DNA of 64,000 nucleotides from contig JAEUIE010000016.1 of NCBI GenBank assembly GCA_016795155.1, forward strand, positions 1 through 64,000, written 5' to 3'. This DNA comes from Planctomycetia bacterium. Its GTDB lineage: Bacteria > Planctomycetota > Planctomycetia > Gemmatales > HRBIN36. The notes beneath the pieces are model-generated. The model saw only the letters and a program-made list of their open reading frames with translations. It did not search any database and had not been told where the DNA came from. Below, piece by piece: positions 1 to 9,126 of this stretch; within the stretch, counting starts at the first letter, position 1, and each line of letters starts with the position of its first letter. The position numbers and the translations under genes were made by a program.

Positions 1-65
1 TCCTCAGCCGGAAAGAGGTGACGAATCCGCTCATACTTCTCTTCGGATATCGAATGCCGTTCCAT
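1..65 (-). CDS. IS5-type transposase, N-terminal fragment (runs off left edge)
   Basis: An ATG at 65-63 opens a frame of 21 residues reading MERHSISEEKYERIRHLFPA before the window ends. The pattern (Arg-His, then a short helix with ERI, then L-F/L-P) matches the start of IS5-family DDE transposases, which normally begin with a DNA-binding helix of this form. Only the first 21 residues are visible, so the catalytic domain, completeness and activity cannot be judged. Family assignment is from recalled pattern, not a search. Confidence 0.6.
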   Translation of the reverse strand, partial: MERHSISEEKYERIRHLFPAE

Positions 66-282
66 GGCAGAATCTCCTGATTTGACAGAAGACCCTATAC
101 CTGATTACGCTGGCTTGCCTAGAGTATTTCCACACGCCCTAATGGAGAGAAACACAATAGCATGCTGCATCAATGGTATCGAACTTCGAAATACGGCAGA
201 ATAAGGTGATTATCATAACCCTTCCTGATCGTGAATAGCATGGGTACGCTTCAAGATGAAAGGTAACATTGGTTCATCTTAA
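66..282. other. Spacer next to the transposase; possible IS end
   Basis: These 217 bases separate the transposase start from the 3' end of the neighbouring gene. Read on the minus strand, the stretch around 129-150 begins GGGCGTGTGGAAATACTC, which could be the terminal inverted repeat of the element because it lies about 85 bases upstream of the transposase start. The matching end is outside the window, so this is a guess. No gene is visible. Confidence 0.25.
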
Positions 283-780
283 TTAGAGCAAGGCTGACGT
301 TCTATGTGCACCGGTACGGAATTCGGGGTGTCTGATTTGACCGCCAGAGTCTGCCACCCAAGCCATTAGGATTATAGCTACGACCAGCATAAGGCTGGTT
401 GCCCAAGCACCCAGCATAAGATACTTTGCACCGTAGCGCTTTGCCACCAATGATGCTAGACAGACAGCAACCGCGAGATAGCCGGCTATGGCAGCGATCT
501 TGGCTCGGTCTTCGTGAATAGCCATCCATTTCTTCCCCATAGAATCCAGTGGTGTAAGTACAGAGCTTTTCTCAAATCGATCTTCGGCTGCTTCGCCGGT
601 CCACATCACGGCAACGGTGGAGGCTCCAAAAAGCAAGCACATGCAGAGTGCGATGGTGATCACTTCCGTGTTCTTCCGCAGCAGCCCATAGCATAGCGGT
701 AATAACGAAGCAGCCAAGCCAATGAGTGGCAAGTGATTCAGGGCAACATGCAGATGTTCAGGCGTCATAAGCCGGTTCAT
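283..780 (-). CDS. Four-helix membrane protein with conserved histidines (DUF2231-like)
   Basis: A 165-residue inner-membrane protein with four hydrophobic segments at roughly residues 15-33, 40-60, 93-112 and 118-142. Polar motifs sit at the membrane edges: HLHVALNHLPLIG near the start, GEAAED after helix 2, HEDRAK before helix 3 and GGQIRHPEF after helix 4. Such placed histidines recall DUF2231-type or haem/quinone-associated small membrane proteins, but I cannot name a function. It stands alone, separated from the two-component genes by 370 bases. The ATG at 780 is the natural start. Confidence 0.6.
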   Translation of the reverse strand: MNRLMTPEHLHVALNHLPLIGLAASLLPLCYGLLRKNTEVITIALCMCLLFGASTVAVMWTGEAAEDRFEKSSVLTPLDSMGKKWMAIHEDRAKIAAIAGYLAVAVCLASLVAKRYGAKYLMLGAWATSLMLVVAIILMAWVADSGGQIRHPEFRTGAHRTSALL

Positions 781-1148
781 GGTGGTAACCTCATTCTGGG
801 CGCAGAGATAGGTGATCGAAACAGCTATCGAGACGATTTCTAAAGGATTTCAGTGCCTCGCTTGGTGATGGAAATGACCAGCAGGCGAGCCAGCAGGATT
901 TCTGAGATAGTCACGCGCATGGGAAGTACTCCATCGCTGGATAGTGCCAGCACACGGCAGTCACCAGGAAAACTGTCCTCACTTTACATGAATAGGCTGG
1001 GAATTACTTCGTGTGACTGCTTCACTTCAATGCAAGCATGTTCAACCAGTGTGTAGTGATTCTAGACTCGCCCCGGGTGGGCCGGTATCAGCGGAACTGG
1101 CAATCGCAATGGTGTTTGTCAGCGCAGCACTGACACGAAAGAATCTGG
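781..1148. other. Intergenic region, no gene recognised
   Basis: This 368-base gap has ordinary base composition. On the minus strand a frame of about 46 codons without a start codon can be read around 840-985, preceded in frame by a stop and more open codons. This could be a decayed gene remnant, but nothing in it is recognisable. I see no tRNA, terminator or clear promoter. Confidence 0.4.
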
Positions 1149-1811
1149 TTAGTCTGCCTGGAGTTGAGGGCCTAAATAGCCATGATCTGCCGCAAATTTG
1201 ACGTATTCAGCGGTCGTCTTGAGCCCCAGTTTCTCCGCAAGGCGTGCGCGGTACGTTGCCACCGTCTTGGGACTGATATCCAGTTGCTCAGCAATGGACT
1301 GGTTCGTCATTCCTTGTCCAAGCAGCTTCAGTACTTCAATTTCGCGTTCACTCAACCTGGCTGTAGAAGTTGCATGCAGCCTGGCAGGTGTCTGGAAAAC
1401 TTCTGCGGTTCGTGCTTCGTCATCAAGATCAATAAACACCCGGCCACGATGCACCATGCGAATTGCTGATAGAAGGTCGGCTTCACTGATGGTTTTCACG
1501 ACATAGCCTTTGGCACCTGCAGCTAGAGCAGCTCGAACATAAGCGGGATCATCGTGCATACTTAGAATCATTACATGTATTTTCTTATTCTGCTGGTGCA
1601 AGCTCTTTATCAAGGGCAGGCTTGGGCCGCCCGGCATGCTTAAATCAAGAACTACAACCTCGGGTAGCAATTTGGGTACCAGTTGCAGCATTTCCAGACT
1701 CGTGCCTGCTTCACCAACGACTTCCATGTCGGCTTGGCGGTTGATCAGCATCTTGAGGCCAGACCGTAATACGGTGTGGTCGTCAACCAGCATGATCCTG
1801 ATCTTATCCAT
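1149..1811 (-). CDS. NarL/FixJ-type response regulator
   Basis: A 220-residue DNA-binding response regulator. The receiver domain (residues 1-120) shows the acidic pair in LVDDH, phospho-acceptor Asp56 in VVLDLSMPG, and the switch Ser/Lys region in MILSMHDD and KGYVVK. The C-terminal LuxR-type helix-turn-helix (about 150-205) contains LSEREIEVLKLLGQG and SPKTVATYRARL. I chose the ATG at 1811 because the protein then begins MDKIRIMLVDD, the normal start of this family; an upstream in-frame extension overlaps the kinase gene. It overlaps the kinase gene by 8 bases, so the two are translationally coupled and form a cognate pair. The signal sensed is unknown. Confidence 0.93.
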   Translation of the reverse strand: MDKIRIMLVDDHTVLRSGLKMLINRQADMEVVGEAGTSLEMLQLVPKLLPEVVVLDLSMPGGPSLPLIKSLHQQNKKIHVMILSMHDDPAYVRAALAAGAKGYVVKTISEADLLSAIRMVHRGRVFIDLDDEARTAEVFQTPARLHATSTARLSEREIEVLKLLGQGMTNQSIAEQLDISPKTVATYRARLAEKLGLKTTAEYVKFAADHGYLGPQLQAD

Positions 1812-2703
1812 GTTGATTCTTTTCCAGCGGAATGCGTACGCTAACCTGGGTTCCTTTGCCAGGGATCGAACGCAGTTTGAACTCGCCATTCAATAAATTG
1901 ATGCGTTCCTGCATGCCAATCAATCCCAGTTGACCGTTGGGTTGCCATAGCTTTGACATCTGTTTGGCATCCATCCCGCAACCATTATCTGCGATATCCA
2001 GAAAGATGCTAGTGCCGTGCAATTGCAGTCGGATCGTCATTTCCTGGGCATGGGAATGCTTGATGACATTGGTGATTGATTCCTGCACAATTCGGAACAG
2101 TGCAATTTCCAGTTGTTGTGCCAAACGTTCTCCTTGAGCAAGCCCGCAGTCAACTTGGATTTTCAGAGGGCATTGCTTCATCGCGTCCTCCGCCAGTCGG
2201 TGCAAGGCTGGAGCCAATCCGAGGTCATCAAGAATCGTGGGGCGCAGACCGAGCATGATTTGCCTGATGTCCTTGAGCGATTGCTGGCCAAGCTTCTGCA
2301 AGTCTGCGCTGCGTTGAACGACATCGACTTCTGGGGAAGGTATCTGCAGCGACTTCAGGCCTGAGACCAGTAGAGTCAAAGATTGGCCTACGCTATCGTG
2401 CAGTTCCTGAGCGATGTGGCTGCGTTCTTCCTCGATACGAGTCATCAGCTGGGCCATGTAGCAATCACGAAAGCGAACTGCTTCCCGCAAGGGACGAACA
2501 ACCAGCCACCACAATAACGGGGAAATCAGGGCGGACAGAAGCAGGGTATCGACTATCGACTCCGCAAGCCGTGACGTATTACTAGGCAGTATCAGCGGCA
2601 GGATCAGCATTACGGAACACTCAGACAATGCTGCCAGCACTAGCAGGATAAGCCAGATTGAACATGGCGAACCGGTTATACCCCGATGAGTCGTATTTGA
2701 CAT
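1804..2703 (-). CDS. NarX/DegS-type sensor histidine kinase
   Basis: A 299-residue membrane histidine kinase of the HisKA_3 type. Two hydrophobic segments near the N-terminus (about 16-40 and 52-72) flank a very short loop, so there is little periplasmic sensing domain. The dimerisation helix carries HIAQELHDSVGQ with phospho-acceptor His about 102. The HATPase domain has ITNVIKHSHA (N box), DNGCGMD (G1) and GLIGMQERI (G2). The ATG at 2703 is preferred; a TTG five codons upstream is the only alternative. It forms an operon with the response regulator downstream and presumably phosphorylates it. With almost no extracellular domain it may sense membrane state or a partner protein (inference). 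Confidence 0.9.
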   Translation of the reverse strand: MSNTTHRGITGSPCSIWLILLVLAALSECSVMLILPLILPSNTSRLAESIVDTLLLSALISPLLWWLVVRPLREAVRFRDCYMAQLMTRIEEERSHIAQELHDSVGQSLTLLVSGLKSLQIPSPEVDVVQRSADLQKLGQQSLKDIRQIMLGLRPTILDDLGLAPALHRLAEDAMKQCPLKIQVDCGLAQGERLAQQLEIALFRIVQESITNVIKHSHAQEMTIRLQLHGTSIFLDIADNGCGMDAKQMSKLWQPNGQLGLIGMQERINLLNGEFKLRSIPGKGTQVSVRIPLEKNQHG

Positions 2704-2820
2704 GGCAACTCGCGGCAATGTTACATGTAGAATCAGTCATTTTCTACAAGATTAACTTACTCCTATTAGAGTGAAAAAACCTATGCAGTTCCCTACCAAA
2801 GAGCAATTCCATTTAAAATG

Positions 2821-2846
2821 GCCCGTCGGCATACACGCCGAAGGGC
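2821..2846 (-). terminator. Hairpin downstream of the anchor-L gene
   Basis: On the minus strand GCCCTTCGGC and GCCGACGGGC pair with one mismatch around a six-base loop. They are followed by CATTTTAAA, a weak U-tract. It lies 42 bases beyond the stop at 2889 and is a plausible intrinsic terminator for that gene. Confidence 0.5.
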
Positions 2847-2888
2847 TCATAGTGGTTGCTTATCAGACATATTTCATAAGTGGCAATA

Positions 2889-3152
2889 TTAAACCAGCTT
2901 GATGGAGATGATCGCCAAAGCCACGTCCACGCCACCTATCGTGATGCGGAGAGTTAGATCATACGTACCGACAGGTGGTTTACCTGTCTTGAGATTGACT
3001 GAGAAAGTGTTCGTGTGCTTATTGTACTTCACACTTTCCGTAGGTAGTCCGTTGAAGGCAACATTGATATTGGCCAGGAGGCTTGCTGCGGTTTGATCAG
3101 AGATCAAACCGTTTGCATCCACCAGTTGGAACGAAACCGGGATGTGTCCATT
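2889..3152 (-). pseudogene. In-frame C-terminal continuation of the anchor-L protein (PxKF-type domain) beyond an internal TGA
   Basis: Immediately after the TGA at 3155-3153 the same reading frame continues for 87 codons to a TAA at 2889. It reads NGHIPVSFQLVDANG and later GKPPVGTYDLTLRITIGG. That is the body of a PxKF-type domain: a P-V-x-F strand, DANG turn, and a closing G-T-Y-x-L-T-L strand. The first strand of the same domain lies before the stop (LLPLNGDTFR). The stop therefore splits one compact domain. The tail has no ribosome site or plausible start of its own. Nonsense mutation, stop readthrough or sequence error could each explain it. Confidence 0.75.
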
Positions 3153-5123
3153 TCAACGGAAGGTATCACCATTCAATGGCAGAAGATTGATGATGCCGTA
3201 ACCCACGACGTACGGCACTTCCACCGCGGCAGTATTGCCGGCATTGTCAGTGGCTGTACAGGTAACGTATTTGAGTCCGGGGCTTGATGTATTCACAACT
3301 CCGTTCGTGGACCAGAAAATCCCAGATTGGTCTGTCGCATTGCCGGAGACGGTAATGCCGGTAGCATTCACCAGAAAAGGCGACGTTTGGGAAAACGTCG
3401 GGTTGAGGGTAGGCAGTGTGGTATCCAGCATAAAGCTGAAATGGGTGGCTTCGCTGACCTGACCAGCCACCGTTTGTCGCACAAGAAGTGTGTTCGACCC
3501 TTCTACCGCTGTAAAACTGGTATTCCAACTGGTGCCATCGTTGGTTGAGAATTCCACAATTGCCCCAGGCGCTATGCCAGTCACGTTGAGCGTACCCAGG
3601 TTGGTCAGCTTGTCTGTCGAGGAAAACCCGCTGTCATCTACAAGGTTTACGATGGGGGCAGAAGGTGCAACGGTCAACGCTGCTGCGTTCGTGGTTACTG
3701 ATCCTTCACTGTTAGTGAACACGGCACGGTACAAGTTGCCATTGTCCGCCAGGGATGCTGTTGCACTGTAAGTAGTGTCCGTCGCTCCAGGGATATAGGT
3801 AAAAGTCGCCCCTGCGTCGGTCGAAATCTGCCATTGCACAGTCGGGATCGGCGTTCCCGTTGCCGATGCACTGAAACTGAACAACGAATGATCGACCGTC
3901 ACCACATCCTCGGGATGGTTAGTGACTACTGGTGCCTGATTGCCGGTGGCATACACTTCAACGTCTTCGGTACTGGTGCCAAATAGCGTGCCGTTCGTCA
4001 CAGTGAGCGTTACCGTATAGGAGCCACCCATGGTATAAGTGTGATTGGTTGTCGCGGTCTTCTCGTTCTCGTCCGGTGGCTGATCCAGCGGCCCGGTGGT
4101 AACCGTGCCATCACCCCAGTTGATAGTCCATGTAAGTGGCAACCCGTTCGGATCTTCACCTTCGATGTAGGCAGTAACAAAGAGTGCTGCCGGGCCGGAC
4201 TCAGGGGTCAGGCTGAGATCAGCAACGGGATTTTCGTTGCTGACGAATGAATCGGCACGGATGAATACTGCAGAATCGAGAACGCCATCGGATGCATCAG
4301 CAATGGCAAGCTTCATGTGATTGACAACTCCGGGATTAACCGGTGCCTGGAAGGTGAGGACTCGAGTGATCCCGTCCATTTCGAGGTCTATCAGTGACGG
4401 ACCGCCGTTAGGATCAAAGTAATTGGCACGGAAGAGATCGGGCCGCGTGGGAATGAAATCAGGATCTCTCGGATTGCCATTATTGATGTTATTCACAGCC
4501 ACCGGTACAAATGGCGAGGTGGGATCGCCTGCCACTTGCCGGACGGTGGCGTAGTTAGTGCCATTGACATAGAACGCGAATACATCGTTAAAGGGAGAGT
4601 TGACCCACTCGGGATACTCATCCGAAGCGAAGGCATAACTGAACACGACCTGATTGCCACTCGGAATAAAATCAAATTCAAGTACCGAGGCATCGAAGGT
4701 GGTGAAACCCGAAAGTGCATCGAGGTCAGGGTCACCAGGAAGATCGAAAAATGTAGTGATATCGTCAAACAGGTTTGGCCCAACAACATCAACAACACTG
4801 CCACTAGACAGGACAATTCCCTGGCTGAAGCCGACCACAGTGGGGTCATTAAAACTGAAGCTTCCCGCCGATGCAGCGTTGCCAGTAAAGCTGACATTAC
4901 TGATAGTCACTCCCGGGCCGGTGAGTGTTGCCGCTAGTTGATCAGGTGTCAAAGATATATCGATGAGTTCATTAGGATTAATTCCCGCTGGCACAGTCCG
5001 ATCTTCGAGAATTTCAATACCGATCCGACTTCGCATCTGAATCGGCTTGCCACGACGACCATGGTTAGCTCTGGTGGATTGGTACGAGTTCCTGAGTGAA
5101 TTTACCCAGTTGAAACGAGTCAT
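3153..5123 (-). CDS. Exported choice-of-anchor-L protein with PKD and Ig-like domains, truncated by an internal stop
   Basis: A 656-residue secreted or surface protein. Residues about 33-46 hold the planctomycete motif IEILEDRTVPA. A choice-of-anchor-L domain follows (about 50-290), with GIVLSSG, LEFDFIPSG and the hallmark SYAFASDEYPEWV. A PKD domain comes next (about 295-395; WTINWGDGT, HTYTMGGSYTVTLTVTNG), then Ig-like domains (VQWQISTDAG; VEFSTNDGTSW). The frame ends at TGA 3153-3155 just inside a final PxKF-type domain whose remainder is intact downstream. The unbroken protein would be about 743 residues. No enzymatic domain is seen; adhesion or matrix roles are inference. It is a single gene with a hairpin terminator downstream. 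Confidence 0.85.
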   Translation of the reverse strand: MTRFNWVNSLRNSYQSTRANHGRRGKPIQMRSRIGIEILEDRTVPAGINPNELIDISLTPDQLAATLTGPGVTISNVSFTGNAASAGSFSFNDPTVVGFSQGIVLSSGSVVDVVGPNLFDDITTFFDLPGDPDLDALSGFTTFDASVLEFDFIPSGNQVVFSYAFASDEYPEWVNSPFNDVFAFYVNGTNYATVRQVAGDPTSPFVPVAVNNINNGNPRDPDFIPTRPDLFRANYFDPNGGPSLIDLEMDGITRVLTFQAPVNPGVVNHMKLAIADASDGVLDSAVFIRADSFVSNENPVADLSLTPESGPAALFVTAYIEGEDPNGLPLTWTINWGDGTVTTGPLDQPPDENEKTATTNHTYTMGGSYTVTLTVTNGTLFGTSTEDVEVYATGNQAPVVTNHPEDVVTVDHSLFSFSASATGTPIPTVQWQISTDAGATFTYIPGATDTTYSATASLADNGNLYRAVFTNSEGSVTTNAAALTVAPSAPIVNLVDDSGFSSTDKLTNLGTLNVTGIAPGAIVEFSTNDGTSWNTSFTAVEGSNTLLVRQTVAGQVSEATHFSFMLDTTLPTLNPTFSQTSPFLVNATGITVSGNATDQSGIFWSTNGVVNTSSPGLKYVTCTATDNAGNTAAVEVPYVVGYGIINLLPLNGDTFR

Positions 5124-5526
5124 GCTGCGCCTGCCTTTCCAAATAGGTTTACCAACTTACTCATTGTCTCCTGGTGCTACGGAGAAGAGTATCGGCTAGA
5201 AAGGAAATCGGGAGGCGGTTTGTAGGGCATGCGCTGACAGATTAATCAGCCAGTTTCAGTTCTGAAAACTAACGGGCACATGAATGTTTTGAGGCAAAGC
5301 CTGTGGTGTAAAGGTGCGATTAACCAAAGCTCTGCTTACGATAACGATTGCTTCTATTCCAATCGTGTGGAAACCAAACCAATTAGTCTGAAAAACATTG
5401 ATTTGCAGAACACTTATCAATCCAAGACAAGAAGATAGAATGTCCACTTGATGCATTTGAACAAAATGAAAGTATCACAATTCAAGAGTATACGAAGAAT
5501 GCCTCAACAACATATGAAATAACGAA
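5124..5526. other. AT-rich intergenic region
   Basis: About 400 bases between the tRNA-Thr gene and the start of the anchor-L gene. It is noticeably AT-richer than the flanking genes. A 66-codon minus-strand frame at 5256-5456 has no family resemblance or ribosome site and I do not call it. The promoter of the anchor-L gene should lie in the first 100 bases, but no clear -35/-10 pair stands out. Confidence 0.4.
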
Positions 5527-5598
5527 AGCCGCCCGTGGGATTTGAACCCACGACCCCCGCTTTACGAAAGCGGTGCTCTACCGCTGAGCTAGGGCGGC
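5527..5598 (-). tRNA. tRNA-Thr (anticodon CGT)
   Basis: The minus strand folds into a complete cloverleaf. The acceptor stem is GCCGCCC/GGGCGGC, the D arm contains AGCTCAGCGGTAGAGC, the anticodon stem CCGCT/AGCGG encloses the loop TTCGTAA (anticodon CGT, reading ACG), and the T arm has GTGGGTTCAAATCCCAC. CCA is not encoded. It stands 60 bases from the end of the permease gene on the same strand. Confidence 0.97.
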
Positions 5599-5658
5599 AC
5601 TATTCAAATGACACTATGAAATATAGCGGGTTCATCCCGAATGCAAAGACTTCTCTGA

Positions 5659-8600
5659 CTACTCTCCTCGCAGTGCTGGGATGAGTGGCTTGCTTAGAGC
5701 CAGTCGAATACCAGCCAGGCTCGCAAGCAAACCAACCAGGGGAACTAACAGTAGCACCAGGCCGAGCCAGAAAAGCAATTGCATACCGGTGCCGCTGTTC
5801 AAAAGTGGCAACACTACAAACATTGCCGCCAGGCAGCCGATGGCCATACCCTGAAGGACGACCCATGCCACTTCGCTGAAGATGGTTGTGGAAATCTGTT
5901 TGCGTGTGAACCCCACTGCCTGCAGCAGGGCAAGTTCCGATTGCCGTTCCTGCACATTGCGAAGAATAACCAGAGCCAGGCCAGCGGTACCCAACAGCAG
6001 GCCCAAGCCTCCCAAGGCTTGGAACGTACCGATATAGGTATTCTCGACCGCATGGTATGCCGCCAGTTTGCTTGCTGTGGTGTTAACTGTCATGCCATGA
6101 CTTTCACCAAGAAGCATTTCCAACGCATTTCTAACTTGGCTGAATTTATCAGGTGGTGCATCTATCAGGAAGTAACGATAGCCTGTCTCACTGGGGAATA
6201 GCTTTTTGAAACTCGACTCATTCATGAGCAGTTCGCTTTGAAATATGGAGCCATTGATCATTCCCGCAAAGTTGGCAGCCCGATTCTGGTTATTCTCATC
6301 TTCGATCTCGATCAGGTCGTTGAGTTGTTTCTGTAATACCCATTGAGCTGTGTGATCGTCGATAAACAGATTGAGACTGGATGAGGTTTCGAGAAACATC
6401 CAGGGGTTCTGTTTCACGGAATCATCTTGGGGAGGTTTTCCAAGCGTGACCGTAAACCCGCCACGTTGATTGAACGCAGTTGTTGTTCCCAGAATTCTAG
6501 GTTTCGTGGGTTGATACAAATTTAAGCAACTGACATCCTCACCGCTGCGCAGTCGCAAGCCGTACCAGTTCAAACCAGTCAATTGAGTGACATGGTTTTT
6601 CAGTTCGTCAAATCGATCACCCAGAAGCATTTGCCAATCCTGATTGGTGTGCGGAACGCTACGGAGAGGCACATCGCACTCCGCAAACAGAGTATATCCG
6701 CCGGTTCCGGAAGATTTTTGAGTCGTATCAACCTGTCCTTTACGGAAAGCGCCAACTGCAACAACCAGAAAGCATCCGGAAGCCAGCAACGTCACCGTCA
6801 GCAAACTTCGGCTCGGTGAACGCCTGACATTGATCTGGCCCAGTTTCCAGATCGAGGAGCCAGCATTCAGCTCTTGCCCCGATTGATGACGCAGTTGCCT
6901 GCGAAGAAACAGGATAGCAGCCAGCAGAAACAGAAAACCTGCACCGAAGAAACAGCCTGGTTGCTGTGATAGCGGCAAAGTTGTACCAAAGATAATCAAA
7001 ATCAATGCCAGCAACATTGCGATGTGAGTCAGCCAGCGCAGCCATGGTCTGGAACTCGATGTTGCTGTTGACGGGAGTTCAGTGCGGCCAGCCAGTAACA
7101 TCGGTGCAGGCAACTTCACCAGGCTGCGAAGTGAGAAATACATGCTGCACAGTGCGATCACGATGCTGATGATGGCGCCAGTGGCTAATGTCATCGGTGT
7201 AAAGTGAAGTGACAACGAATCGCTCGCCAATAAGCCTCCCCAGCCTTGCCGTAAACCATTGATCATCAGCCATGCATAACCGAGTGCCAGGGGTATGCCA
7301 AGGATCGCACCGAGGAAGGCCAGTAACAGGCCTTCTGTCAGGATTGCTCTGCGAATCAATTTCACTGGCCAACCGGTGGAGAGTAACATGCCCACTTCAC
7401 TGGCCCTGCGTTCCAGACGCAAGCGAAAGAGTAATGCCACCAGCAAGGCTGCTGCCACGATGAGAAATAAACTGAAGCCTGCAAACAAACCGCCAAACAT
7501 GTTGGTGGTGCCACCCTGGGTCGCTGCGAGCAGCCCCTGCTGTCGAATATCTTGCCAGACCATGCCGAAGTCAGCAGGAGTTAAACTTTGAGTCAATGAA
7601 GTTTGCAATTGCTGAAAATCTGAATCAGTAAAAGGTTGGCTCGATTTCTTTTGAATACGAACAGACGTGTCATCGCCAAACCTGCTGCTGAACAGTTTTT
7701 TTGCAGTAGCTGGATGGATAAAGAGCTTGGGAGTAGCACGGTATTGCTTGTAGTAATCCTCATCTCGCTTTCGAACCCACTTGGGATGCCATTGTTCCTT
7801 GGGAAAAGGGGGAGTCCATTCAGCCAGCGTGCCTTTCATGCCTGGAAATTCGGGAGTCCAGGTACGATCTGCAGCCTGCCCGGTCATCGGAACAGTTCCG
7901 ACGACGTTGAAATCGTATTGTTTTTCAACAAGCTGGTGGCCTTCCGATTCGACAAAGTATTCCATTCGTACAGTACTGACATCCTTACCCAGATCCTCCG
8001 CAATAAAGTCATTGATTACTACGGAGTCTTCCTTGAGTTCTATTCCGTTGATGGAAGGTACGCCCACAACAGTTGAATAAGGGACGAAGGTTTGCGATAG
8101 TCTAGTTTGGTCCAGGCGAAACGTGCGATTGGCCAGGTAGGTAAGCGTTGGTGTAACCTGAAATTCATTGGACATAGCATGCTGAATGATTTTTTCTGCT
8201 AGCGGTTCAAGTAGAAGTCTTCGGCTAGTGAATACTGCAGAGGTGCGATCCTGATTGAGTTGCAGGGAGAATCCTAAGTCTTCCAGAGTGTGTACGCTCT
8301 GCAGTTTCTTCTGCAGTTCGTCTCTGCTGTTGGTATCGGTAGATGGCACTACTCCCGTTCTTGGAACCAGCATGGCATTCACTGAACCTGCAGGGAGTTG
8401 CTGTGCGTCGGCTAATCTTCGTTGCAGCGATTCCAGCTTGACGTAAGCGATCAATGGCTCACCCTGCATCGGTTGCAAGGTGAATCTGCCTGCTCCGGTA
8501 TTCGGAATGATGGCGGCAACCTTGCTGGTTTCCAGTACCAAGGCAGGATCATCACTTCGTTGCCCAAGAACGGATTCGCTCGGAATACTACCTTGTTTTT

Positions 8601-9057
8601 CCATACGCAGTTCCACCGTGTCGCTTGAACCTAACTGCAGGGCATCTGCCAATGCCTGGTTGATGATGAGACCATTATCCAACCCTGCTCGTTGCGCATT
8701 GAAGAAGTGCCAGAATCGTGAATCGACTCCCACCACCTGTACATGACCAGCTCTAGACAGCAATTGACTTCCATCAGCGGAACGGCGAAGCGCAGTTCCA
8801 CGCAGAATGATGATGGGCACACACTGACTTTGCATCTTGTCAGCCAACCGTGCGGGGAAGAATCGATCTGATTCGAGAGCAGCCTGGATATTCCCCAGAC
8901 GGTCCAGAGTCAGTTGTGTCAGGCTGCCTTTTAACGAGTCGCCCAGAAGCAATGCGCCGGTCAGCACGGCAGTGCCAATGGCTACGCCCACAACGATCAG
9001 CAGATTGGGCGTGAAGAAATACCAGAGATTGCGAAGTGGGAAGAAGATACGGGTCAT
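5659..9057 (-). CDS. Giant FtsX/MacB-type ABC transporter permease
   Basis: A 1,132-residue permease, much longer than LolC/LolE (about 400). It has an N-terminal membrane helix (about 16-38), a very large extracytoplasmic region, and a central cluster of helices starting LFAGFSLFLIVAAALLVALLF and including the FtsX-like ERRASEVGMLLSTGW. A further helix pair and second soluble region follow. A second FtsX module ends the protein (GLGLLLGTAGLALVILRNV, ERQSELALLQAVGFT). The duplicated FtsX arrangement suggests one chain supplies both transmembrane halves. I chose the ATG at 9057 (MTRIFFPLRNLW). It lies downstream of the ATPase gene at 9127-9819, its obvious partner. Likely role: lipoprotein or hydrophobic-compound extraction/export at the inner membrane (inference). 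Confidence 0.88.
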   Translation of the reverse strand: MTRIFFPLRNLWYFFTPNLLIVVGVAIGTAVLTGALLLGDSLKGSLTQLTLDRLGNIQAALESDRFFPARLADKMQSQCVPIIILRGTALRRSADGSQLLSRAGHVQVVGVDSRFWHFFNAQRAGLDNGLIINQALADALQLGSSDTVELRMEKQGSIPSESVLGQRSDDPALVLETSKVAAIIPNTGAGRFTLQPMQGEPLIAYVKLESLQRRLADAQQLPAGSVNAMLVPRTGVVPSTDTNSRDELQKKLQSVHTLEDLGFSLQLNQDRTSAVFTSRRLLLEPLAEKIIQHAMSNEFQVTPTLTYLANRTFRLDQTRLSQTFVPYSTVVGVPSINGIELKEDSVVINDFIAEDLGKDVSTVRMEYFVESEGHQLVEKQYDFNVVGTVPMTGQAADRTWTPEFPGMKGTLAEWTPPFPKEQWHPKWVRKRDEDYYKQYRATPKLFIHPATAKKLFSSRFGDDTSVRIQKKSSQPFTDSDFQQLQTSLTQSLTPADFGMVWQDIRQQGLLAATQGGTTNMFGGLFAGFSLFLIVAAALLVALLFRLRLERRASEVGMLLSTGWPVKLIRRAILTEGLLLAFLGAILGIPLALGYAWLMINGLRQGWGGLLASDSLSLHFTPMTLATGAIISIVIALCSMYFSLRSLVKLPAPMLLAGRTELPSTATSSSRPWLRWLTHIAMLLALILIIFGTTLPLSQQPGCFFGAGFLFLLAAILFLRRQLRHQSGQELNAGSSIWKLGQINVRRSPSRSLLTVTLLASGCFLVVAVGAFRKGQVDTTQKSSGTGGYTLFAECDVPLRSVPHTNQDWQMLLGDRFDELKNHVTQLTGLNWYGLRLRSGEDVSCLNLYQPTKPRILGTTTAFNQRGGFTVTLGKPPQDDSVKQNPWMFLETSSSLNLFIDDHTAQWVLQKQLNDLIEIEDENNQNRAANFAGMINGSIFQSELLMNESSFKKLFPSETGYRYFLIDAPPDKFSQVRNALEMLLGESHGMTVNTTASKLAAYHAVENTYIGTFQALGGLGLLLGTAGLALVILRNVQERQSELALLQAVGFTRKQISTTIFSEVAWVVLQGMAIGCLAAMFVVLPLLNSGTGMQLLFWLGLVLLLVPLVGLLASLAGIRLALSKPLIPALRGE

Positions 9058-9126
9058 GCGGTGATGATTCCCCAGAGTACATGAAGCATGACGAGATAAA
9101 GCAATCCTGACTTGCAACGTCGAATG

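Noticed and set aside
5256-5456. 66-codon minus-strand frame between tRNA-Thr and the anchor-L gene
   Set aside because: No ribosome site, no conserved pattern, AT-rich composition; chance opening is more likely.
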